The notes under the pieces are model-generated. The model was not told the origin of the DNA. It did not search any database and was given only the letters and a program-made list of their open reading frames with translations. A stretch of DNA of 64,000 nucleotides from NCBI RefSeq assembly GCF_000150275.1, contig NW_002060957.1, positions 794,445 through 858,444 on the forward strand, written 5' to 3'. Below, one piece after another: positions 12,460-24,290 of this stretch. Numbering within the stretch: the stretch's first letter is position 1; every line of letters begins with the position of its first letter. Position numbers and translations under genes: made by a program. Origin of the DNA: Trichoplax adhaerens (Eukaryota > Placozoa > Uniplacotomia > Trichoplacea > Trichoplacidae).

Positions 12460-15400
12460 AAAGCGCTAAAAGCAGAGTCCATTATAACTTTTAGCAAGTA
12501 GCTATTTGTAATGGAATTAAATGTGCAGAAACCAAGCTACGAAACTTCTAACAAACTTTGATTCTACTTTCTTTGAACTCTATTCGACTTAACAAAACTT
12601 TGACACCGAATAAAATTGGGGAAAAAACCTATAGTAAAGGACTAAAAGCAGAGTCCTTTATGGCTTTTAGTATGTAACTAGTATTATTTATTATTTTACT
12701 ATAGAAAATACCTAGAAAGTGATAGTGTCTTTAAGTTTTACCCTGCCAAATCATCATGTCGCCATCCTTTCTCCTTCATAATTTTACATGGTATTATATA
12801 GATTACTATAGAAGTAGCCTTAGAGCAATCACCTAATCTAAAGAAAGGGCGTTTGATAGTCTATTCAAATTGTAAATGAATTTGACTTAGCAACAAAACC
12901 CTATCCATAGAGAAAGGGGATTTATAACATGACAGTAAAGTACTGTAACGTAGTCTATAATCGTACAGTTACCGTACAAATTGACGCTAAAACATCAACT
13001 GTCAATACTCAGCGATACTAATGTCAGAAAAGTAGTCGTAGTAGCCATATAAAATTTCTTGATAAGCAATTACTGTAATCTTTATAAAATCCGGATTTTT
13101 CGGATTCAGATTCTGGAACCGGTCGAATTTATCTGTTATAATTTTTCCTTGTTAATATCTAGATTTTAGTTTATGGAAAATATCATAAGAGTTGATTTTT
13201 GAAATTTGAACTTTTTGTTTTGAATTTGAAACTTTGGAATGTTATGACGTGACATGAAAGTGTGGTAAATCTTATAGTGTTTGCTTTTCATACTTGGAAG
13301 TAAATAGTTTAAATATTTGAAATTTGAACTTTTTTATGAATTTGAAACTTTGTAATTTTATGACGTGACTTGAAAGTCACATTAGGAAAGTTTAGTTAGG
13401 AAAATAGAAATAAGATGGAAATTGGCAGAGGTTGTGTTGATTGTTAAGTATTTAGACTATAATTTTCATGACTAAATCTTGATGTTTAAAAGTTAATTTT
13501 TAGACATTTATAATGTCTTAATGATAGAAATTATGTTAGAAGCGAAGTTTGATGTATTTTATAGCTAAATTGTTGGTTTTATAGTGTTTTGTAAGGGAAT
13601 CATAGGGTAAATTGGGTCTGAACTTTGAATGATTTTTGTTTTCTTAAATGGTGCAAAGTAGTTTCTAAAATGGATCTTAAGAGCGCTTGGTTAGTAAATG
13701 TTTAGTTTTAAATACCTCTGACGGCTCTACGAAACCTATAAATGATAATGCAATTAGAAAATTCAGAGGGAGAGTAGAAGAAGATTGTTTTGAAGAACTA
13801 GTTGAATTTTAAAAGGAGTTCGGGGTCGAATTGTCGTAAGTTAAAACGTTATTTTTGAAAGGTTGTTTGGTTGTTGACAGTTTTTAAGTCTTTCACTTAT
13901 TTTCTTAATACTTAAATTTAAGTATTTGTAAAGTTGTTCGGTTTATACTTCTCTCCATTTTTTTTGTAATAAATTGTTGATCGATTATTTCCCCAAATTT
14001 AATTAGGTGTCAAAATTTCGTTAAGTCGAACGGAGTGCAACGAAAGTAGAATCAAAGTTTATTAAGGTTTTGTAGCTTGATCTCTACACCTTTCATTTCA
14101 TTACATATCAAATGCCCTTTCTTTAGATTAGGCGATTACTCTTAGATTATTCCTATAGTAATCTATATAATACCATGTAAATTAATGAAGAAGAAAAGAT
14201 GGCGACGTAAAGATTTGGCTGGGTAAAACTAAAAGATACTATCACTTTCTAGGTATTTTCTATAGTAAATTAAAATAGTTACGCACTAAAAGCTATAAAG
14301 TACTCTGCTTTTAGTCCTTTATTGCATATTGTACTTTACTACGGTATAGATTACTATAGGGATAACCTAAGAGCCTAATCTAAAGAAGGGGGCGTCTGAT
14401 AGTCTATTGAGATTATAAATAAATTTGGCTTAGTAACAAAACCCTATCCATAGAAAAGAGGAATTTATAACACGACAGTAAAGTACTGCAATGTTGGCTA
14501 TAATCATACAGTTACCGTACAACTTCATGCTAAAACATCAACTGTCAATACTAATGTCAGAAAAGTAGTCAAAGTTGTCATATAAAATTTTTTGATAAGC
14601 GATTACTGTGATCTTTATAAAATTCGGACTTTTCGGATTCGGATTCCGGAACCGCTCGGATTAGTGTCCGATATAATTTTAATTTTGGATAAGGTTGTAA
14701 GGGTTGATTTTTGAAGTTTGAATTTTTTATAGTAAATTTGAAACTTCGGAACTTTATCACGCAAAATGAAAGTTACATTAGGAAAGTTTAGTTAAGAAAA
14801 TAGAAAATAAGATGGCAAATGGCAGAGGTTATGTTAATTGTTTAGTAGTTAGACTGTTATTTTTATGACTAAATCGTAATAGTTGAAGATTAATTTTTAG
14901 ATTTTTGTAATTTATAATGATTAGAAATTATTTTAGAAATGAAGTTTGAAGTATTTTATAGTTAGTTTAATGGTTTTGTAGTGTTTTGTAAGAGAATCAT
15001 AAGGTAAATTGCGTTTGAACTTTGAACGATTTTTGCTATCTTAAGTAGTACAAAGCAGTTTTCTAAAATGGGTACTAAGAAAGATTACTTAATAAATATT
15101 TAGTTTTAAATACCGCTGAGGGCTCTGTGAAGCCTATAAATGATAGTCCAATCAGAAAATTTAGAGTAGAGAGTAAAAGAAGATTCTGTTGAAGAACTTG
15201 TTGAATTTTAACGCCTTTGGGTTCGAATTGTTGTAAGTGGAAACGTTCTTCCTTTTTTATTAGATTGTTTGGTTTTTGACAGTTTCAGTTCTGTCGTTTT
15301 TTTTATTTTCTTTACGTATAATACTTAGAATTAAATATTTGGAAGGTTGTTTGATCAGACTCTGTGACGTTTTCTTAATAAATTGTTGATCGGTTGTTTC

Positions 15401-15520
15401 CCCAATTTTTATTTGGTGTCAAATTTTTGTCAAGTCGACCGGAGTGTAAAGAAAGTAGAATCAAAGTTTGTTAGAAGTTTTGTCGCTTGATTTCTACACA
15501 TATCATCTCATTACATACCG
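12460..15520. mobile_element. nested cluster of non-autonomous transposon copies
   Basis: Several related blocks occur in mixed orientation. A block at about 12737-14095 is repeated directly at about 14340-15500; shared landmarks are ACCCTATCCATAGA, GACAGTAAAGTACTG, CATCAACTGTCAATACT, TTTTTCGGATTC and GAATTTGAAACTTTG. Inverted matches are also clear: about 12500-12625 against about 13981-14100 (sharing TTTGATTCTACTTTC and TTCGACTTAAC) and about 12634-12870 against about 14080-14330 (sharing ACTAAAAGCAGAGTCC and CTATAGAAAATACCTAGAAA). The terminal-looking motif CTAAAAGC...GCTTTTAG is itself an inverted repeat around GAGTCC and occurs at about 12464, 12641 and, inverted, 14286. No transposase frame of useful length is present. 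I read it as at least two long-inverted-repeat, non-autonomous elements, one inserted into or duplicated beside another; exact ends are not fixed. Confidence 0.7.
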
Positions 15521-16080
15521 GCTATGCTAGCCGTAACTAGAGAAGTCACCGATGCTCCTACTATTAACTTAAAAACTTTCAGCTACTCCTATATCCAAGT
15601 TAAGGCTTTGTGAGAGATATAACATAAGGTGATGGGACATGAATAAAAGTAATGTTAGCTCATAGACAACTGTTGCTTTTACAATTTTTAATTTAAATAT
15701 TTTACGATCATGCTACAATAATGAAATAAAGAAAAAGCCATTCTTGAATGTTCTATCTAGGCGAAGTAAAAGTAAATAAGTTCCTATCAATCAATCATAA
15801 TTTAAGAAATGAAGTATCGCAAGCAGTATATTCTACTAGAATTTATAGTAAGCCTTTAATGTTAAATTTGAAACTGAACACTCTATACGATACCACATTA
15901 ATAATATATACTGTATGCGTTAGTTATAGCTATTGGTCATTACCTATTAAACGTAATTGAATTAAATTCATTTCATAAGCAAAGCTATTGTATAAAGTAC
16001 AATATGTTCACTAAGCATAAAGCGTAGACCATATTTATAAATTGGTCGATAAAATTTTATAGAATTTTTAATTTATTGCA
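15521..16080. other. non-coding spacer before assembly gap
   Basis: No exon supported. A 70-codon open frame (15748-15960, plus) shows no family features or splice sites. Confidence 0.4.
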
Positions 16081-16221
16081 NNNNNNNNNNNNNNNNNNNN
16101 NNNNNNNNNNNNNNNNNNNNNNNNNNNNNNNNNNNNNNNNNNNNNNNNNNNNNNNNNNNNNNNNNNNNNNNNNNNNNNNNNNNNNNNNNNNNNNNNNNNN
16201 NNNNNNNNNNNNNNNNNNNNN
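16081..16221. other. assembly gap (N run)
   Basis: Unknown bases. The sequence just before the gap ends in TTATTGCA and just after it begins TATTGCA, so the flanks may overlap or the gap may sit in a repeat. Confidence 0.99.
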
Positions 16222-16304
16222 TATTGCAACGTACAGGCTTTCGTTAATAAAAATAACTAGTATGATTCTATATATACGTGAAATTATAATTCAAATCTTA
16301 AACA

Positions 16305-16515
16305 CCTATACCTTTATTACAAAACAGCTTTGCAACAAGATAACGTAATGCACGATCAGTCAATCGATTCCCTGAACTATGTATCAGGGAACAATATCTA
16401 CCCTTTCAGGAACAGTTTTCATATACCAGTTGACTACAAAAAGACTTAAACGCCTCGTATCTTACGTTAAACACTAATCATAAGAACTAAGTTTATTATA
16501 CGATTTATCACATTT
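16305..16515 (+). repeat. dispersed repeat, copy 3, with TATA-like box on the minus strand
   Basis: The reverse complement of this stretch aligns along most of its length with about 320-560. On the minus strand the order is GAGTGTATAAA, then GTGTTTAACGTAAGATACGA, TAGTC, a CCTGAAAGG...CCCTGA block, ACGTTATCTTG and CAAAGCTGTTTTGT. The two copies lie about 16 kb apart in opposite orientation. Confidence 0.6.
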
Positions 16516-18175
16516 ATACACTCTTTTTACAATAACAAAGACTTCCTTGTTGGTAATTTTAACGCTGAAACCTGATAATTAATCAAAAGCTAATTTTATC
16601 TACTGCTACCTAATGAAGACAACAGTATTTACGAACAAAGACATCGAATGACTAATACAAAATAGTCAGATTACAATATATCCTATCGCGGAACATTTCT
16701 ACGATAATCTACAATCTACCATAAGTAAATTATAATCACAGTGATTCGAATTGTAAGATTATTCTCGATTTTCTAATTAAACTGCTAATTTCAGTAGGTT
16801 GTATATATCACCATAAAAGCTAGTGCTATATTTAAATATCACATATCTAAATTAGAAACTCTACATATAAGGGTAAATCAACAGAATTATCGTAATATAG
16901 ATGTTTCTACTATAATCTCGATATTACAGAATTAGTTTGTGTTGGCTACTTACCGATTTTTTTTAATCTTGAATTTATAGTAATCGGAAACAAATTTAAG
17001 ATATTAAAATGCATCAACTGTTATAATCTTCTAAACTTCGTTGGTAAATTAGCTCCAGAGCTACCGTACTCCGATTAGTCTCTCAATAAATAGTTCACCG
17101 TTTTATCCAACAAAATAAATACTTTTATTTCTTAATTTCTTAAATTAACACAAATTTATCTTCCTAATAAAACCTGGGACTAAACCAACTAAATAGCCGA
17201 CTCGACGAGGTGAGCTAACTCCTAAGCTGCTGTTACACAGTCGCTTGTATACTGTAGGAATTGAGGACTGAGAGTATATTTTCAGTAATTTTGATTACTA
17301 CTGTAACAAAACCAATGACAATTAAAGGTATTGATGATGGATGTGTATATTTATATTATCAAAATGTAAATATAATTTTGATCATCTCCTTATCATTAGA
17401 ATTTTTATCTTCTTCCTTGTGTTCACAATGTACGTCATATAATAGCGGAGCTCTATCAAGTAAAATTTGAGTTGATAATACCGTCAACAAGAGGCTTTCT
17501 AATTCTTCTTAAGATTAATCGCCACCGTATTACAAAATTGCAATGTGACTGAACTCAGGTTAAAATGAACACACAAAATGTCTAGTCTATATGCTAAATA
17601 CCGAGTCAATTCGTGAAATGCGTACTCAGTTCGTGTTTTCATCTATTAAGTTAATGGGTGTATCTTTATTATATAACACTATAAACTATAGAAGTAGCTG
17701 AAGCAGCTATATTATTACAATCAAGTATAGTTATCGATGTAATAAAATATAGGATAAATCACTACATTACATAAGGCATCAATTAATTTCGAATAAATGA
17801 TTGACTCATTCTGCAAACAGACAAGGAACGCAAAATTAATTGCAAGCATAATTTATTACTTTAAATTGCTTTACTGTTGAAGTCTACCAACATATATATA
17901 TTTATTGATTAATATATAAATATGGCTATGAAGTACATTTGAAGATGAATCATTCTCCGATAATTAATGAATATCTGCTAACATTAACTTAAGTATTAAT
18001 ATGGGTCAACATTAATCACGATCACAAATGTTAAGACAGTCACTCTTATTCTAATCTCTACGATTTATCCACTTATCTAATGCGATGGCTACTAGTATTT
18101 ATCAGCTGAGACTAGAGCAAATCGACATGCTTCACAGTTGCTTTAGCGTTGCGATTCGTAAAGTTATGCTTACTC
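16516..18175. other. non-coding spacer
   Basis: No coding exon supported on either strand. The right part is the 3' flank of the minus-strand gene ending at 18176. Confidence 0.45.
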
Positions 18176-20668
18176 TTAAGCTTCCATGCCATCATCACTG
18201 ATTAATCTTTCTTGTGTGCTTAGACTCCTACTAAAAGCTGCTCTAGCGGCAAAAATAAAGGGCGGAATCATACTTACGATGCTAATGCCCATAAAGACAT
18301 AGTCAAATATAATAGAGACACCGATGATTGGTGAGGAACTGAAAGGTCTGATGATGAACATAAAGACGATTAAAGCCACAGCACAAATAGCTTGCAAGAA
18401 AATGAACAAATTGGTAGCAAAATAAGCCAAATTCTAAATATATCGTATGTAAGAAAACGTTAGCTTGAATTATTTAGTTCTAATTGAATATGAATATTGA
18501 TAGTTTGTTAGAAAATATGCAATATTCTACTCACCAATGAGTCAGTAGCAGAATAATTCGAGGCAATGCCAATTCTTGAAGCTGTATAAGCCTATAAAAA
18601 TAAAACGAACATCCATGTTATCTCTTGGTTCATTTATTAATTTATGACTACGTGAAATATAATAGGTTTAATTTATTTGAAATACTGCATACCATGCATC
18701 CTACGATTAACGAAATGTAGCCATAGCTGGCAAAACCCATCGCTGCCATCATGAAAATAGCAATTCCACCAGCGAGAAGACCTGAAGCCATAAGACCAAT
18801 ATTATTGATATTTCGAGATGTATTTTCTGAATTAATTTTGGTTGGGGTAACTACTACATCATTTGGATATTGTGATGAATGACTAGCTATGACAGTAGTT
18901 ACAGCTCCAATAATGGTCATAACAGACTGAGTTAAGGCCAAAACAGTAAAATCAGCTCTCTCCCACATCGAAAATTTAAAGCTATTAGTATAGTGGACCA
19001 TTGTCTGAACAAGAACTATCATAGCAGCTCCACTAACACATGATGAGAAGATAGCCATAGTTTTATGCCAAACATTCTAGCAAAGAATATTGGAAATACA
19101 TTCTTTAATATTACGGAATTAGAAATCATGAAATAAAATTACTTAAACTTACCAATTCAGCAATGTCTTTATCATGAGCAATCAAACCAATTACTCCAGT
19201 AGCAAATAGCTAATAAGAACGAATAAATAATTGCAGCATAAATATTTGAACGATGGACTGGAACAAGATAGAATCATGGATATATATGAGTATACCAAAT
19301 ATATATTAGTTATATATAAGCTAGTTTCAAATCAATGGTCTTATGCGAACTGACTTAATGAAACAGTAGCAGTATGAGAATACGAATAAATATGACATTC
19401 TAGTTTAGTTAAATTGATTACTTAGTTTTATAACATACCATAACTCCGTGGAAATGAATAGAAATAACTGAAAACCTATACCATCGTTCCTGTAATATAG
19501 CAACAGCAAGGCCAAATACGATAATACCAAGAATAACCATGATAATGGAGAGTGTGAATCTGTTGATACCAGAGACTGCATAAGACTGCGAGATACTTCC
19601 TCTATTTTGTATTCTTTTACCCTGTTGGATCGCAACTATAAGGGAAACAATGCCAAAAACAGCAGTACCAGCTATTTCGAATGTCATCGGCAAATACCAT
19701 CGAGGTTGATTGTATCCTCCGCCAAATAAAATACAAAATAGCCTGGTAATATTAGCAGGAGATAAAACAACTCCAACAATACCAAGGGAAAGTAAAGCCG
19801 AGGCCTAATGAACGAAGAAAAATTACTTAATTAAATTAACTTTGAAAAAGTATCCTTTCTAACTATAAATTATATCTTGTAGCCTTATGTAGTAAATGAA
19901 ATAAGAAGCTATATTATCATCCAAGCTAGCAATGCTTAAGAATATTTCTACTCTTTACACGTAGGTTTCCATATGTTTATGTAAGCAAGATGTAGATAAA
20001 AACGAGCACTCATCGCACGGCAATACTTAAATTAGGTTTTTACTCTTTACGTCTAGGCTTTGCCAGATATTAAAGTAAACAAGATTTAGAGAGAAGCAGA
20101 CATTCATCGCAATTGTTACTCAACATTGCTGAACACGATTTGGCTGAAAGCAAAGTTCTAGGTACAGTGTATCATAATATACCTCGGTCTGAGTAGGGGA
20201 GTCCGAATCCTTAACTTTGAAAAGAACTGCAGCTAGAACAACAGCCTGCGAAAACAGCATCGAAAATAAAATTTAAATTTTATACAAGGTTATAAAGAAA
20301 AATCTTTTTATGGAATAGTATTTCTGTATAAATTCACTAATTTCTACTATGCACTCTAAAATTATGATAATAGCAAAAAGATACCGATGTAAACATGAAT
20401 GACTAAAGTATAAAATACGAAAATGCTCTTTTCATCCAATTCCTTATAGAATAGATCGCAAAAATGTCACAAAATAAAACTATTGTTGATATTCTATGGT
20501 AATAATTTCACTACGTACCAAGACTGCCGACCATGTTGGGTCAAAAATAACTGGACCTGCTCTTATGTTTATCAAGTAAGGAGTCAAAAAAATGGTAGCA
20601 AGCGCAGATGCAATGATAGCTATCGCCGAGATTATCAAAATAGCGCCTAATGTCTGTCCACGGGTCAT
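18176..20668 (-). CDS. multi-pass membrane protein A, three four-helix modules
   Basis: Seven coding exons on the minus strand, all introns phase 0: 20519-20668, 20183-20245, 19439-19804, 19153-19209, 18693-19076, 18535-18591, 18176-18433. They join to 444 residues. Hydrophobic segments fall near residues 8-28, 46-60, 74-90, 113-131, 154-174, 190-206, 221-240, 254-276, 304-326, 331-346, 366-387 and 398-420, so about 12 helices and no signal peptide. I read the chain as three repeats of a four-helix module (about 1-140, 150-280, 300-444). Each has an intron at the start of its second helix (after residues 50, 193, 340) and another before its third helix (after 71, 212, 359), bounding a small exon of 21, 19 and 19 codons. 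The module order (first helix, short loop, second helix, charged link, third helix, longer loop, fourth helix) recalls MS4A/CD20-like proteins, but this is weak topology similarity. The C-terminal tail is polar and acidic. Substrate and role are unknown. A tandem paralogue lies upstream at 24291-27195. Confidence 0.85.
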
Positions 20669-23600
20669 CTATAAAGTGATCAAATAGAGGGAAAAAAGTT
20701 ATTAGCTTTAATAATACAGTATAAGGAAGCATAGCTGAGTCAATTAACTTGCAACAAAACTTTAATTTTTATATTTAAATTCTCAATTCAATGCTAAGAT
20801 TAGACTTACGCTTTAGAATTGGAAAGATAAACCAAAGGTGAAAAAAAGTATTCTATAACTTGACTTGATTCTACAATCCTCTCTAAGGGCCTGTTTCAAG
20901 CTGAAATGTTTTAATTTGAATATCCGTATTGGACATGGATATAGCTTTATATGCACTTGGACTAGCAATTTAATGACATCATAGTTTAACAGGAAGGATG
21001 TTTCTGTTGTTTACCTATTAACATTAGAGAAGATAGCCAGCTTTATCAAGTTTACCACAATCTCATCTTTCTAAAGTAAATAGTTGTATGATTTGCATGA
21101 GAATAGAGCTCATACAACACTCTTTTCTTGATTAACCATACCGTTGCTATATACCGTTCAAAGATAGCGACCGGTCTAGCCTACTTTCAATAGATTGCAT
21201 GTTTATTCTTGGATGCTATTCTTTGCAGTATTTACTTCCAAATAAGGTAAAGTCTATTCTTAGTAGAAGTTAATATCCACTAGACTGTAACATAACTCCT
21301 TATTGTTATAATATATTTTTAACTGTTCTTCTTACGCCATAAAAGCTATCTTCATGTATCTATCTCATTAGTTAGTTCTGTTAGTAGACGGTAAGCCTGC
21401 ACACTTCACGGTCTTCACCTATTCTACTTTACTATAGCTATTCAATTAGTAACGTTGTATTCATGCTGTAACTTCACACTGTTATCCACTTTACATTAGC
21501 TCAATAAAGACACACAAAGATTTTATAGGCTATTGTGAAGTCATAGTAATTGACAAGACTGTTTTATTCAGTTTCGATAGAACCTGATCCAGGCAGATTG
21601 TGCGGGCTTGCTGGTATTCCTAAACTAAATTAAGCTATTTATCGAGAATTTCTTTTAGTTTTTTTCTAAGGAGGCTAGCTCATACCTGAAATGGCCTTAG
21701 TAAACCTCACCACAGCATTCGTCTGCACCTCGAACACAAGATAATTGTGAACGATGATTTTCCTATCGTGATAATTCTGACATTCACATTTTAGTATACG
21801 TTTTTCGAATTATAGGCACTACATGTGGCAGCATGCTATACTGGGTCGACCGTTAATATTACGTCATAATTTTTATATGTTTGCAGATTGATAAGGGTAA
21901 GTCTATGCTATGTATAATGCTTACGAGTAATGGCCAGTGAATACAGGTATTACTCCATCAGAACAATAGTAACAAATTAATATTGTGATAATTATAAAGG
22001 ATATTATATTTTGCAGGTTGTTTGAATTAATCGAATTTTAATTGCCCACAATGATTAATACTCAGTGCCGATTGGCATTGTTCGGAATGGGCAGAGAAAC
22101 TATAGCCATTAATGGAACTAATTATTCGTGCTTAAAATAAGCAATACTTCACAAGATATCCAGCAATATAATATAGTGCGGTACAAAATTACATTTTCTG
22201 CTATCGATAGTACTTGAACTTTCTATTTTAGTATGGGCTATCGGTAGTACTGGCTATATTCTGTTCTTAATGTGCAATATTCTTGTAGGAAAACTAGACT
22301 GCGCTGAGCCCTGAGTAAATAAGATAGTAGATTAGCGGTGTTAGTGGCACTCTATCTGGTGTAATAGGCGTAGCGGATTATTAGTTGATAATACTAAGGA
22401 TGTTAGTCGTACGGTTAAGTGGGACTACTTGGCGCCTTGATAGGTGGTACCGATACGTCTCAGTAGATGCCGTATGATTGGCCCAAAGTGAGGGATGACA
22501 ATTATACGTAGCTTGGGGTTTTGTACTCGCAAGGCCATATTGAATATAAATTAGATTTAGGAATAGTATAAGAAGCAAAAATAAACTGACTGATATATTA
22601 CAATTGTATAATACAAATCCAATGAAAATTACTATTTTCTATCACCATAGTCAGAATTTAGTGTCCGTCTGTGGATAGTCGTGATTATATTTTGTTATTG
22701 ATACATAATATTCAGTAGCACGATTCAGTATATAAATTTTTGTCATTGCTATCAGAAATTAACAAATTACATGCTGTGATCGTCGACTGTAAAAAATTTC
22801 ATTTTGTCCTTGATATGCAGTATTAGTGATTTTAGGCATTTTATTTATTCATCATGATAATAATTAAGACAAATAGTATTATTAATAATCACTTAAGATT
22901 GGCAACAGAAATCCTGTCTACTGACTATGAGGTGGCTTAGTTCAGCGTATGTGCTCAAATCTGATTAGTTTTTAATGAAATTTCTGAACTTTTTTGATTT
23001 ATGATTTATGGTCATCCGTATCGAGAATTTAAGACAGGTCTTTCTCGCTAGCAATGTCAAACCTAGCATATGCAATGATGTTGATGGCTCTTGAGTAATT
23101 ATTTGAAAACCGTGTATTTATTACAGAAAATAATTTCTCAAAAGTTTGGTATCTATCGTTTCAATTAGAAATTTACAAGGAAAGCATGAACAGGGATGTT
23201 ACAGTTCAACTTTTTCAGCAGTTTATTCGATAACGCCGCAAAATTTGGATAATTTTCAACATTTAGAGTTTTGTTAAATACGAAGTAGCCCTGTCGTTTG
23301 CAAAAGTTTGCGACTTCATATAAGTATAATACAAAAATTGGATAAAATAATTTTTTAAGTTTGGCTATCTAACGATAATTACACTGTTAGTATAGACTAG
23401 GAGAGTGTTACGAGTACAGGTTGTGCTACTAGCCTAGTGCAGAGAAATATAAACAATGCATAGCAACGTTAAATTTTAAATGATCTCTTTATCAACCCAA
23501 CATTTTTAAGACCGCAACTGTTGAAAAGATTTCAGCGACTACCGGGAGCTAGGTAACTTGCCAACATTTTATACCTTAATATTGATTGTGCCTTACTTAT

Positions 23601-24290
23601 TACGGTAATTCATTCACACCCATTACTGTACAAAGCTATATCGAATGTAATAATTTCATTTGCAAATTTAAAGGAAATTATACATATGTAGTAAAATTTA
23701 TTCAATATCGAATTTGTATCAGGCAGGCTTCTTGAAATCAATTTTAGTATAGAAAAATCAATATTAAGTCCAAGTTCGAGAGGGAAGATTATTTTATTAC
23801 TTAAAGAGTTTTAAATCTAGACAGCAAAGTAAAATATTCTACTACAGACGCGCTTACTTTACAAATTAGTATCTTTAGTTAGTTAGTTTTAAACGAATCC
23901 ATATTTCATTCCGCATACAGTATCAGCCTCTATATACGGTATTAAATATGGATTTAAACTTATGTACTACGTATAATCTCTTAGCAATTCAACGTAATAT
24001 TACATTGATAATTATTAATGTCATCATATGTAATAAAATAAAAAGTCAAACATGCTAAGCATATAGTAGAAATTCCTGACTAATAGAACGTTTAAGGCTT
24101 CATCCAATCAACACAAAACATCAGATTATGGATCCACTTATTGTGATTAGTAATTTGGATATGTGTTATAAATAATTACAGATAGAAAATTCTTTACGAA
24201 ACGAGAAAATTACCGCAATTTATAAGAGTCCCAGCTATATATATCCTAACAAGGTGAAAGTTATGTAAACTGATATTACAATCCTTAGGT
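20669..24290. other. spacer between the tandem membrane-protein genes
   Basis: This contains the 5' flank of gene A and the 3' flank of gene B. No other exon is supported. A 65-codon minus-strand frame at 22381-22578 begins with a hydrophobic stretch, but its remainder looks random. No third paralogue or remnant of one was seen. Confidence 0.45.

Noticed and set aside
16076-16348. 90-codon frame running through the N gap
   Set aside because: Half of it is unknown bases; the remainder shows no protein features.
11815-21500. Possible match between about 11815-11995 and about 21395-21500 (CATTCTACTTTAC and TTTTACATTA strings)
   Set aside because: Only two short blocks agree and their spacing differs; too weak to call a repeat without an alignment score.
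22381-22578. 65-codon minus-strand frame with a hydrophobic start
   Set aside because: The signal-like start is followed by random-looking sequence, with no donor or conserved peptide; judged chance.
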